From Anas platyrhynchos (taxonomy: Eukaryota; Chordata; Aves; Anseriformes; Anatidae), in contig NC_092602.1 of assembly GCF_047663525.1 (NCBI RefSeq), positions 7,127,501 through 7,191,500 of the forward strand: a DNA stretch of 64,000 nucleotides, in the 5' to 3' direction. Positions 33,701 to 43,645 of this stretch are shown piece by piece. The notes below the pieces were generated by a model, which was given only the letters and a program-made list of their open reading frames with translations, was not told the DNA's origin and did not search any database. The translations under genes were made by a program, and so were the position numbers. The number at the start of each line of letters is the position of its first letter. Position 1 is the first letter of the stretch.

Positions 33701-35944
33701 GGAATGAATACAAATGGAAATGGGAGAAAGCACCAAAAGACATGAAAGGGAAAAGAAGCTGAAAGAATGACCTGTGCTGATAACAACAGGCACATCCCAT
33801 CACACTGCTCCCACTGATAAATTTGAAGAACGTGATGTTTCTGTCAAAGTCAGAAGAATGCACTCAATGACCCAAAACTGGAAACTTCAGCTGAAGGCCC
33901 TCCATCCTCACACCAAAAGGATGGCAGCAAGGTTGGCACTGTGCATCTACTTCAAACATGTATTTCAAAAAATACGTTTATTGTGCAGAAGTCACCCCGA
34001 TTCTGAGGCAATGGGCCACAGCTATAGGATGTGAAAGATCTGTCCAAAAATTAGCAATGAAGAAGGAACTGAAAAGGCATAACGAGGACTTCACAGCTGG
34101 CACGTTAACATTCGCTGCTTGTGAGTAAATGTTTAACTGAGTAATATCAGCCTGCTCACAGATTTTATGTGATAAAGCCACCTTCCCCTTTTCACATTAG
34201 CTTTCCACCAGCGCCAGGTTTGCTACAAAACTGGGAACCTGAGCGCCAGGCTGGGGGAAACCCACAGGCACGGGACAGACTTACTGGCTACCAGGAGCTG
34301 GACTCTGTGCTCATGGTCTGTCTTGTTTAGCACTTCCTTGCAAGTGTAGTTGCCTTCGTCCTGCAGACGCAGCTCTGTGATGCGCAGCGAGCTGTTGTCA
34401 ACCAGGGAGAAACGGACATCGGGGGGGAAGGCGACCCGCGAGGAGAAGAGTGGGGGGAAAGAGTGCGGATCCCCTTGGAACCAGACCACTTCTGTTGCTT
34501 CTTTGGAGACATTTCGGCATAAAAGGAGGATGCTTCCGCCAACCTTCCCAAAGACCACTTCTTCTGTTCCTGCAAAATGGAAGGGAAGGTGTTAGGGATC
34601 CAGGGAACCTGCAAAATCCCCTTCCACAGCAAACTTTGCAACAAAGACTCGCACAAATGAATACGTGGTTTTCAGCAACACCAGGCAAATGGTATTCATC
34701 AACAGAGGATCCAGCCCTTCCATGCTGTTATGAATAAAAAAGCCATTTGGGGAACCTGCTGAGGTGCTTCATTACCACACCAAAGCCACTCCTCCCTGCC
34801 TGCCATCTGTTAACCCATTTCCCTCCCTTGATTTGCCTGCCCGATTTTTGTTCTGGTGGCCCTGAGGCAGGTATCCGGCCCTTGGCTCCAGAAGCCTACA
34901 CAGCACTCCTTATGGAGCCTCGTCACCTCTGCAAAGGATCTCCACGATGCATTTGGCAACTAGAAATGTTCACGATCAGAAAGAGGAACACGGCTTAGAA
35001 GTCTCAGTGGGAAAGCAATGCCAGCTTATTTTTGCCCGGGGAAAGGGGCAAACGGCAAAAGCGACCTGAAGGAACTGGACAGGAGCCGCGTCAGGGCATC
35101 GGTGACACTGAATCGGCAACAATGAGAGCCCAGATTCACGGTCGTGGCAATGCTGGTGCTCACCCTGCATTTTGCTGAACCTCTGCCTCCTACTGCCCAA
35201 GCAACCTCATCCCTACACTGCCCGGGGAAAGGAACAGTAAGGGAAGAAAAGCCAAAGAACTCAACAAAGTGACTCTAACATCGGTAGCCACAGAGATAAC
35301 TAAACTCTTGGCGTCTTGGTGGCCTCGTTTTATGTCTACCAGGCTTCAAGCCCTCCCAGCCACATCGCCTGCCACAGGGGACCTGAACCCGAGAGCAGAC
35401 GCAGCCTTTTCCGAGGCAAAGGGCAGCGATCAGGCGCGCAGCCTACACCCAGAGGGCTGGCAGCACGGCGATCCCTGCTGGGGCATCTGAGGGTGGGTGG
35501 GAATTTGAAAGGGAAGGGGCCAACAGGTGATTTGGCAAGAAGAATAAAAATAAAACATGCTACTGCTGCACCTGAAGCCTCGACCATGCATTCTGCCAGG
35601 GCCAAGGCGAGCTGAGCCCTAGCCCCATTGCCACTGCTCTCCATGCGAAGTTGGCTCTAAAATGGGCTAAAACCCCCTAAAACCCCCAGCTCCGCAGCCC
35701 CACCGCGACTGGGGCGCTCGTTACTTTTACCAAAAAGTGACTTCTTAGTAATTAAATAAATAAATCAGCCCTTGGGACCCTCTGGAGCCCTACCCACGAC
35801 TCGGGCTGAGGGACCGGCGGAGCCACCTCAGCGCTCGCCCACCCGCCCGCCCCCGCTACCTGCAGCGCCCCGGCGCAGCGCCAGCCTCCAGACGCAGAGG
35901 GCGAGGAAGAGCCGGGCCGGCGGCGTCCCGCCGGGGAGCCCCAT
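27796..35944 (-). CDS. VSIG10: V-set and immunoglobulin domain-containing protein 10 (8 coding exons, three Ig domains)
   Basis: VSIG10 is a single-pass type I membrane protein of the Ig superfamily; its ligand is unknown to me. Exons in transcript order: 35860-35944 (signal peptide, MGLPGGTPPARLFLALCVWR), 34285-34569 (Ig1: LLLCRN...FSLVDNSSLRI...DEGNYTCKEVLN), 31086-31367 (Ig3-like: CWAE...LQLFCSWPGGYPHPTLHW...VFKCVGSHVV), 29979-30266 (Ig4-like: GDNVTLTCRL...LTIQNCSQGTDGGCYVC), 29361-29471 (membrane helix around VVGAVATLSLMAVLTISGLI), 28957-28969 (13-nt microexon), 27985-28139 (acidic tail, VLVLVDSEDDDYEEEKGEED), 27796-27857 (final 20 codons and stop). Phases agree throughout: 1,281 nt, 426 residues, against 540 in human. 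The difference is mostly one Ig domain: no exon for human Ig2 is found in 31,368-34,284. The last exon is the least certain, as it has no clear human counterpart. Confidence 0.88.
28957..28969 (-). other. VSIG10: 13-nt microexon of VSIG10
   Basis: The membrane exon ends in phase 1 and the acidic-tail exon begins in phase 2, so an intermediate exon of 3n+1 bases is required. The 13 bases GTGCTGCGTTCAG, bounded by a strong pyrimidine tract plus TTTAG and a GTGAGT donor, supply it and yield CLR-GAAFR-SQDSGDV. This aligns in length with human CWKVGNTSRGQNMDDV to within one residue. Confidence 0.8.
31368..34284 (-). other. VSIG10: VSIG10 intron where the Ig2 exon would be expected
   Basis: 2.9 kb between the Ig1 and Ig3 exons. 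On the minus strand I see no stop-free ~285-base segment with an Ig Cys-Trp...Tyr-x-Cys pattern between splice sites. The flanking exons share the same phase, so direct joining keeps the reading frame. No repeat is recognised. Confidence 0.6.
34570..35859 (-). other. VSIG10: VSIG10 intron 1
   Basis: Lies between the signal-peptide exon and the Ig1 exon. No other gene or repeat is recognised in it. Confidence 0.75.
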
Positions 35945-36165
35945 CGCCCTGAGCCGCCGCCACCGCCTCCCGCTGCCTCTCGGCCCGCCCGGGAGGCGGC
36001 GCCGCCCGGCCTCCGCCCCACGGCTCCGCTCAGGTGCCTGCCCGGTCGCCCCGAGCCCCCTGAGGGGAGCCGACCGGGGGGCCGGCCGCCATTTTGGGCG
36101 CCCGCCTGCCCCCTCCCGCCATTTTGGGCGCCCCCGGCCCCCTCAGCCCATTTCCCCATCCCACA
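35800..36165. promoter_or_regulatory. VSIG10: VSIG10 CpG island promoter with paired YY1-like sites
   Basis: CpG-dense sequence around and upstream of the VSIG10 ATG. Two near-identical copies of CCGCCATTTTGGGCGCCC occur at about 36,086-36,103 and 36,117-36,133. GCCGCCATTTT is the reverse complement of the YY1 consensus AAnATGGCGGC, a common element just downstream of start sites in TATA-less promoters. Confidence 0.6.
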
Positions 36166-36192
36166 GTGAAACGGGCTGCTGGGCTTTTTTTC

Positions 36193-36400
36193 TCATAGAA
36201 TTCTAAATATCGTAAAAGACCTTCAAGTTCATCTAGTCCAACCAACCCCCTACCACGAATGTCACCCACTAACCCATGTCCCCAAGCACCACGTCCAACC
36301 TCTCCCTGAACACCCCCAGGGACAGTGACGCCACCACCTCCCTGGGCAACCTGTCCCAACGGCTGGCTGCTGTTTCTGAGAAGAAATGTCTCAATTATTT
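36193..36400 (-). mobile_element. CR1 LINE, 5'-truncated 3' end (~210 bp)
   Basis: The plus strand reads the antisense of a CR1 3' end: tcatagaattc, cttcaagttcatctagtcca, then the family-typical ccccaagcaccacgtccaac, ctctccctgaacaccccc and ccaccacctccctgggcaac blocks. It is truncated at about 36,400. The terminal octamer-like tcatagaattc marks its 3' end immediately upstream of the VSIG10 island. Confidence 0.92.
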
Positions 36401-38560
36401 CTCTTAATTATTTATCAGTTTTTTTTTGTAAGAGTGCTTTGCAGCAACAGGTGGCTCCCCCAGCAGAAAGAAGGGGCTAGGAGCCACCGGGGGCCCTGGG
36501 CAGGAGCAGCAGTGAGCATCTGCTGTGAGAGGACATCAGCTTGGGCACGGGCTGTGTGGTGCTTCGGCAGCAGCAGGCAATGCCCTGAATTCACACTTGG
36601 TAAAGGAAGAAATGCAAGGATTGTATGGATAAATCAAGACCTCCTGTCAAGGTATCCTTGGAAGAACGGGAACACAGGCAGTGGAAATCAAACCAATGCA
36701 TAGAGCAGCGTAACACCAGCAAATTCAGATGTGGTGAAGGCAGGTGCAGCTGTGGGGCACTCCACTGGACTTGCCCCAGTGTATTCCAAGGCTGACTGTT
36801 GTCTTGTATTTGCTGTGGTTCCTGTACAGGCAGGACTTCACCTGAAATTGAAAGCCTTCATCATGATCAGCAGGTGAAACAGCCTGTGTGAAGTCAAAGT
36901 GAGGTGCTGAAGTAGCCAGTATTTCGCCAGTGTTTTTTGGGGGGTGTCACATAGTGAGCTCAGGTGTAGTCCAGGGATCCATACCAAGAGCATTCAGTGC
37001 TATGAGAATGGTGTTTCCAGAAACCAAAACAGGACACCTAACTGATGCCTGAAAGTGAGACCCCCCCACCCAGAGCATGCTCTAGCACCTTCTGTAATGC
37101 AACCACTTAAGAAACATCCCAAAAGAAGTAAGGCTGTGAAAAACAGTGATAAAGGACTATGAAGTATACCAAAAACTATATGATTTGGGGATAAAAGAAT
37201 AGCTCAAACCAGAGCTGTGCAGGAAAGAAGTATAGCAGACAGCAGTGCAGACTGGAAGGAGGCAGCAGATGGAACATGTAAAAGATGAATTTCTCCGCAG
37301 CTGGAGAGATCCAATGGAAACAGAAGCTGCAGGGAACAAGGAAAGAGAAGGGTACAAATATTTTCAGTTTCTTTAAAGCCGACCCTTGGATTCCTGTAGT
37401 TGAGTGCAACAATGCACAGCAAACATGCTGCTAAACTCCAGCAGCAAATGTGTTAGAAGAAATAGTCCCTAGGAACAGGAGGAAGCACCTGCCTGTTTCT
37501 CCACCCTGTGGCTGCAGATTTGAAAGGCTTAAATAATAAAATAAAAGCTAAAATGCCACTTGCTAGAGCTGAGAGCTGCCTGGGAGAACCTGTCAGTACC
37601 ACTTTTGTCCTTCTTGCAGCAGTGGTGTTTTGGGTGGGCCCTGGAGGCTCTGCTCAGCTGCCTCCCCTGTCAGGGCAGGAGTGGGAATAACTCCTTGCCC
37701 ACCGCCCTTCAGCACAGGGCAGCTGCCGACCCAAAACAGCGAGTATCTGGGGCACACTGAGAATGATCCTAGCAACCACTTTCTCTTTCTCATCTCGTCC
37801 TGACAGGCGGGAAAGGATATGGGGATTCTTAGTAGGTCACTTAATTAACAAAGCAAATGAGGAGAGAGGAATGAGGCTCAGATAGCTCCATTGTGCTCAG
37901 CAGACCAAGGCAGGTGGTATGTGTCCTCACACAGGAGACTGATCCCGAGTGTACGTGGATCAGACTGACCCTGCTGCTCTATGCCTGCAGAGGAGCTGAG
38001 AGCGGGTGTCATTGAAGAGGACTCCTTCTTGTTGAACCAGGGAGGATTTCCAGCACGTATGGCAGCTGAAAACCTACACCTTGAATACAAGGGCTCTGGG
38101 CTGATGCCAAAGAAGAGGGTGGCTGGAAGCACGCGTGTTTCCGTAGGGAAGCGTGCGGTCAGTGCCCACGTGCAAAGAGGGAGCCTCCTGCTGCCAGTGG
38201 GGGACAAACCTTCCTGTGCCAGGACAGAGGCCTCAGCGGGCAGCAGCATGCAAAGATCGAGCCCTGAAGTGCTCCAGGGCAGGCCAGGGCCAAGGTGGGC
38301 TGGGAATAGTGATGCTTTGGGGTTTGATCTGTCTGATGCTCCTGCCCCAACTCAACCCACGTTGTCTCCAGCTGAAACCAGTCTGCTCCATGCAGCCCTG
38401 TGGGCTCCTTTGGAAACTTTGCAATGCTCACAGCCCCGCCTGGGGCACCTTGTGCACGCAGGGATCGTGTCCCTGGATCGTGGTTTACAAAGGGACCGGG
38501 GGCAGGGGACGGGCCCCGAGCCCTGCCCCACACGGGCGGCCCCCGCCGGGCGCTGCGGCT
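36401..38560. other. Intergenic spacer between divergent VSIG10 and PEBP1
   Basis: About 2.2 kb of unremarkable sequence beyond the CR1 fragment. No conserved exon, repeat family or RNA gene is recognised. Confidence 0.6.
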
Positions 38561-38767
38561 GCCGCCGGCCTCGAACCCGCGGCCCCGCGGTCCTCGGAGG
38601 GGAGGGGGGGGGGAGCGCCCAGCCAGCGGGGGGCGGGACCACGGCGCAGGTTTCCTCCAATGGGAGCGGGGGGCGGGCCGAGAGGCGGCGCTGATTGGGC
38701 GGCGCGGCTGTCAGTCACTCGGTCAGGCAGGCAGTCGCCTCAGCGCAGCGCCGAGGAGGGGGCGGCC
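38561..38767 (+). promoter_or_regulatory. PEBP1: PEBP1 CpG island promoter
   Basis: GC- and CpG-rich with a CCAAT box in ctccaatggg (about 38,656), an inverted one in gattgggcgg (about 38,692), and GC boxes. No TATA box. It ends at a strong Kozak context, gcggccATGg. Confidence 0.6.
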
Positions 38768-40635
38768 ATGGCGGTGGACCTGGGGCTGTGGAGCGGGCCG
38801 CTGAGCCTCACCGAGGTGGAGCAGAAACCCGCGCAGCCCCTGCGGGTCAAGTACGGCTCGGTGGAGATCGACGAGCTGGGCAAGGTGCTGACGCCCACCC
38901 AGGTGAGCGGGGGAGGCCCCCAGGGGGTGTGTGTGTGAGGGGGGGGGTGCGCCTGCCCCCCCTGAGGGAGCCACAAAATGGCGGCGAGGCTCCTCCGGGG
39001 GAGCAGCGGCCGCGGCCCGCCCTGGCTGGCGGTGGGGGACGCCAGGCTTTGAAGGCTTTGGCAGCACTCGTGGGTGCCGAGCGGCCTTGAACGTTCAGGA
39101 TCGAGCGTGGCTGGTCACGCCTGGCCGCCGTGCGCGGCGCTGCCGGCTGCTCCCGCTGACGCTGTCGTCGCTGCAGGTGCAGAACCGCCCCACCAGCATC
39201 GAGTGGGATGGCTGCGACCCCCAGAAGCTCTACACGCTGGTTCTCACGGACCCCGATGCTCCCAGTAGGAAGGACCCGAAGTTCAGGTAATGGGGGTGGC
39301 CCTCTTGGACTGAGCTGAGGCCCAGGAGGAGGTGGGGAGCGTGATCTAGGTTATGGCAGTGGGGCTGGGGATAAGAAATGGCCCTGAATAGGATCAGAGC
39401 CCTTGCATCTCTCCTTGAGACAAGGACAGCGTGGGGAAGAAGCGCTGCTTTTGCCAGGGTTATTTGGAGGTCTCCTATACCTTGGAGAAGCGCAGCATTT
39501 GCAGCTCACTAACGTGAGCTGTGCGTGAGTTGGAACTAGGTCTCTTCGTGCTAGTAGTAAAATATTAAAGCAGGGACCAGCTCACTTCTGCTACATCAGG
39601 CCACTTGGAATCACATGCAGTGCTTGCTCTTATAGGGTCAGACTGTGGGCGTGGTGGAGCTGCGGGGCAGGATGGCAGCTGCCTGCTGGGCTCTGCATCC
39701 CGAAGGAGGCAGTTTGTGCTGTGGGCCTGACACCTTTGGGTCTGACCAACCAGGAGCAGCAGTGGTTAGCTTCAGTTACCTATTCTAACAATTTTGGGCG
39801 AAAACAGCTGCTCAGAGCAAGGAAGGGTCTTACCTGAGGGCTGTGACGCAGCCTGACTGCTTCTTGCTGTCTCCTTTCAGGGAATGGCATCACTTCCTGG
39901 TGACCAACATGAAAGGCAACGACGTGGGGAGTGGGACCGTGCTGTCAGACTACGTCGGGTCAGGACCCCCCAAAGGAACAGGTCAGTACCCGGCTGCAGT
40001 TAGGGGGAGCTGAGCCTGGCCGTGCTGTGAGCGAGCAGACGCAGTGCTCAGGGCACAGCCTGTGGCTACACAAACCTCGTGTGGTGCCGCAGGGGCAGCC
40101 CCAGGGGGCCTGCCTGTAGCCAGCCCTAATCACGGTGCCCTTTGGACATCAGGTAATGGATCCGTGCCCTTCTGCCTGAATTCAGTAGCTGGGGCAGGGG
40201 GAGCGCAGCTTAGGGCCAACGTGAGTCCTTCACACACCCCTTGTACATCTTTAAGCTCCTTTAGCTCACACTTATCCTGAGAACAATGGCAGCAGCTGCC
40301 AGCGTGCCCCAGGTGGATGCGGGCTTGTTCCCCGAGCAGCTGGGGTTGCTTCAAAGCCACCCTTAAATCCCAGAACTGCAAGTGAGGTGTGCTTGTCGTG
40401 CTGTCTCCTCCCCGCAGGGCTGCACCGGTACGTGTGGCTGGTGTACGAGCAGCCGAAGCAGCTGAAGTGCGACGAGCCCATCCTGTCCAACCGCTCCGGC
40501 GACAAGCGAGGGAAGTTCAAGGTGGCGGCTTTCCGCAGCAAGTACAACCTGGGGGTGCCGGTGGCCGGCACCTGCTACCAGGCGGAGTGGGACGACTACG
40601 TGCCGAAGCTCTACGAGCAGCTGTCCGGGAAGTAG
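38768..40635 (+). CDS. PEBP1: Phosphatidylethanolamine-binding protein 1 / Raf kinase inhibitor protein (complete, 4 coding exons)
   Basis: PEBP1 (RKIP) is a small cytosolic protein that binds phosphatidylethanolamine and restrains Raf-1/MEK signalling. Exons: 38768-38902, 39177-39286, 39881-39981, 40418-40635, totalling 564 nt or 187 residues, the same as human. The start [20 protein letters not shown] matches the N-terminal (HCNP) region. [20 protein letters not shown] and [13 protein letters not shown] carry the PEBP signature with Asp70, Pro74 and His86, and [12 protein letters not shown] contains His118. The C-terminus [20 protein letters not shown] is unchanged from human. Residue 153, the PKC-phosphorylated serine of mammalian RKIP, is alanine here (KVAAFRSKY against human KVASFRKKY). 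A probable ATTAAA signal at 41,266 ends the mRNA near 41,290. Confidence 0.98.
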
Positions 40636-41290
40636 GGAGCAGGCACCGCATGAGCACCGCGTGGCACCCCCGACCCCCCCAGAGCCCACTCAAAGCACCT
40701 CGCTGTTGTTCTGTTCGCCTGTGAGTTGAACCCGGCTGCTCCCGCACTGACCTGAGCTGAGCCATGACCTCGCTGCCGTCCACGAGCTGAATCCGCCTTG
40801 GTGTTGGCATGGTCCGGACTTGTGCTGTGCTCGTTGCTGTAGGCGCAGCCTGTAGCTAGCCCAAAAAGCTTTCGAAAAGGCAAGGGGCAGCCCCTCTGGG
40901 CTGACCTGCTCGGGGGAAGTCAAACCCTGTGAACCGCTGCCACTCGGAGCGGCCCTGCTGTGCTGACGGCACTGCTGTGGGTGCAGAACCACTCCTGGTT
41001 GCTGCTGGCTGTGCAGCCGTCCCCTTCCAGGAGGGGAGAAGGCAGCAGGCAGAGGGAAGCTGCTTGTTTTTGTTTTTTTTTCCCTCAAGTATTTGCCAAT
41101 GAGGTGAACCACTGAAGTCATTACTTTAAAGATAACGAGTAGAATGAGGCGGGGAAGCTGCTTACCTTCTGATTCTCTGTTCTCTTCTGATCTCTGTAGC
41201 CCCTCGAAGCAGAGCGGCTTTGTTTTGTCCGTGTTCTGTTGTGACCAATGCGTGCTCACGGTGCAATTAAACACTTACCCAGGCGGGCGG
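40636..41290 (+). other. PEBP1: PEBP1 3' UTR
   Basis: About 650 bases from the stop codon to just past ATTAAA at 41,266-41,271 (gtgcaattaaacacttaccc). No other gene is seen. Confidence 0.6.
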
Positions 41291-42354
41291 TGTGCTTGTG
41301 TCCTTGGGGAGCAGGGGAGTGCTGGCAACTCGTCGCGGCGCCCTTCCTTCCTCTGTTCCTTCCCCTCCCGGTGCGGAGACGAGGCTGGAGCCCTGCGAGG
41401 GGAGCTCCACGTGGGCAGCGCTGCCTGAAACACACACATCGAGCCTAGAAGATAAAATGCTGATGTTTTAGGAACGGAGCTCAAGGCAGGCACATTCCTT
41501 ATAGCCAGGACAGTGTCACTTACCCCCGAACACCTCCACCACTAAACCCTTTGCGTTCCTTGCTGCTCCTGGGGCAGCACTTGCTCACGGGGTCCCCGTT
41601 TAATCGCAGCTGTCACCTCCTGTGCTGGGCACCGCCACTTGGCACCTGGGGGCGCTCCCCTTCCCCGCCGGGCTGCGGTTGTGCTGCTCCTGCAGCCTGC
41701 AGGGGGCGAGGCCTGGCGGGGCTTCCTCTGCACTCAGAAAATGAAGCACAGCTCACGGCTGTCTTTAGATGTGAAGAAATGAAGCGAATGTGATTCTGCT
41801 TCACAGCACTAGAAGCCTTCCCCTTCTTTTAACTTATTTTCTCAAAGGTACTGTTTTTTGAGGAGTGTGTGAAACACTTTACAAACCTCAAAATGCTGCA
41901 GCAATGCCCCGTAAATATCAGTTACCTTGTACTTCTAAAGACATGAGCACACCTTGTGTGACTGGAGGCTGCAGGTACGCACGCAGCTGTGCTATGCCAC
42001 CACCAGAACCCTGGGATAGCTCCTATGCACAGGGCCAGCAAAGAAAAAAGTGAGGAGTGACAGTTCTTCAAGGAAACACCCCAAATAAAGACCAAGATCC
42101 ACAAAACACACAGGTGGAGAGGAGGTGCCCCAACACCTGCATTACCTGGTGCTTGGTGAGGGCTGGTTCACAGCCCGGGACTTCTCAGGCTGGAAGAAAG
42201 GCAAAAAAGCTGAGAGCAGAAGCCGTTAGTTGGCACAAACACCTCCCCTGCCCCAAAAAACGGCTTCGGGGCAGCCCAGGAGCTCCCCCACCAGCGGTTC
42301 CTGCGGCAGCTTCCCCGCAGGGGCAGCCCCAGAGCCCTTCCCGCAATGAGACAG
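41291..42354. other. Spacer between convergent PEBP1 and TAOK3
   Basis: About 1.1 kb. No conserved coding exon, RNA gene or recognisable repeat. Confidence 0.55.
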
Positions 42355-43645
42355 CGAGGCGTTGTGATGAACACTTTTATTTACAAATATAATTAAAAGC
42401 TCTGACAGTTATTCATGCTCTTCCTTTGAACCTGAAAAATGTTTTTTTGTTCTTTTGTTGTTTTTTTTTCTTTTTTTTATTTTAAAGTGCATGCAAAAGA
42501 AGTAAAGCCTTTTTTTTTTAATCTTTTTATTGTAAGAAAATACACAGTTTGAAAGTGTGAATAATGCAATATTTATGACCGAGATCATGGGGGTGGGGGT
42601 GGACTCGGGGGAGGAACAAAAGAAACAACAAAAAAAAAAGAAAAGAAAGGGCTCAGGATGATCTGACAGACAGTGTTGAACTCCAAGTACTGAACCGGAA
42701 AGTGGGCGGGGTGGCAGGGAGCAGGAGGGAAGGGGGGAAAGAAGTAAAAAAATTTTTGATCAGAGAAACAGTTAAAATACAATATGAAAATAAGTAAAAG
42801 CTCTCCTTAAATTCCTTCTATACACAAAATACACGATTTGACAAAGCCCAATTTGTGCTACTGGGATCCTGTGGGCTCATTTAAGTGTATTCACATTCTC
42901 TGCGACAGCAGAAAATGATTATGATACAATCAAGAATATGCCGAGGACCGAGGTCTAATCCCCGCCTCGCCTGGCATGGTTCTTCTAAAAATCACCAGAT
43001 CTTTGCCCCGCCCCTCCCCACCCCCAAAAAAGTAATAATATGTCACCACTGATATGTACATCACGATTAAGTTTTTTTTTCTGTAAAATGTATCAAATTT
43101 CTCAATCTTTAATAAAATTTTTTTATTATTTAATTATTCCTGATGAATAAATACCAAAAAAATAAAAATAAAATAAAATAATGCAGCAGCTAGTTAAGGT
43201 AAGGCTGCGGATTTAGTCTCTCTCCCCCTGGGTTTGTATATAGCATTTGAGGATTTTTTTTTTTGCTTTGTACTTTCGTAGATTGGTGGTAAAAATGAGT
43301 GATTGCTCAAAAGCAACATACATCCACTTTTTTTTTTTTTTCCATTAAAATTGTCTCCAAAGTTTTCACTGAAACATTTTTAATCATTGCACAGAGACAT
43401 CAATACTGTGACATACTATGGAAAAGACCGCCAGGAGCTGTCCTGCACCGGGACTTGACACAGGGGGAAAGGGGGCCCCTGATGGAGTAAGAATATACAG
43501 GCACTAGTCCGACACGATGTCAGTAAGAGAGACAGAAAGAGAGAGAGCACGCCCGTTAACATGGGGAATGTTGGTTTTGCAAGTTTCGTCATTATTTTGT
43601 TTGCTTTTTATCTTTGTTGTTGCTAAATGGCAAAGAAATTTAATC
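42355..43645 (-). other. TAOK3: TAOK3 3' UTR
   Basis: AT-rich, unlike the GC-rich flanks, with several T-rich tracts on the plus strand (A-rich in the message). The last AATAAA on the minus strand is the complement of 42,376-42,381, giving an end near 42,355. Further AATAAA complements near 42,525 and 43,110-43,120 could give shorter forms. Runs of T (U-rich on one strand) and (AAATA)n at 43,156-43,182 are present. Confidence 0.6.

Noticed and set aside
37981-38694. A 237-codon plus-strand frame upstream of PEBP1
   Set aside because: It spans the PEBP1 promoter island with no recognisable domain, and PEBP1 has a well-supported start downstream.
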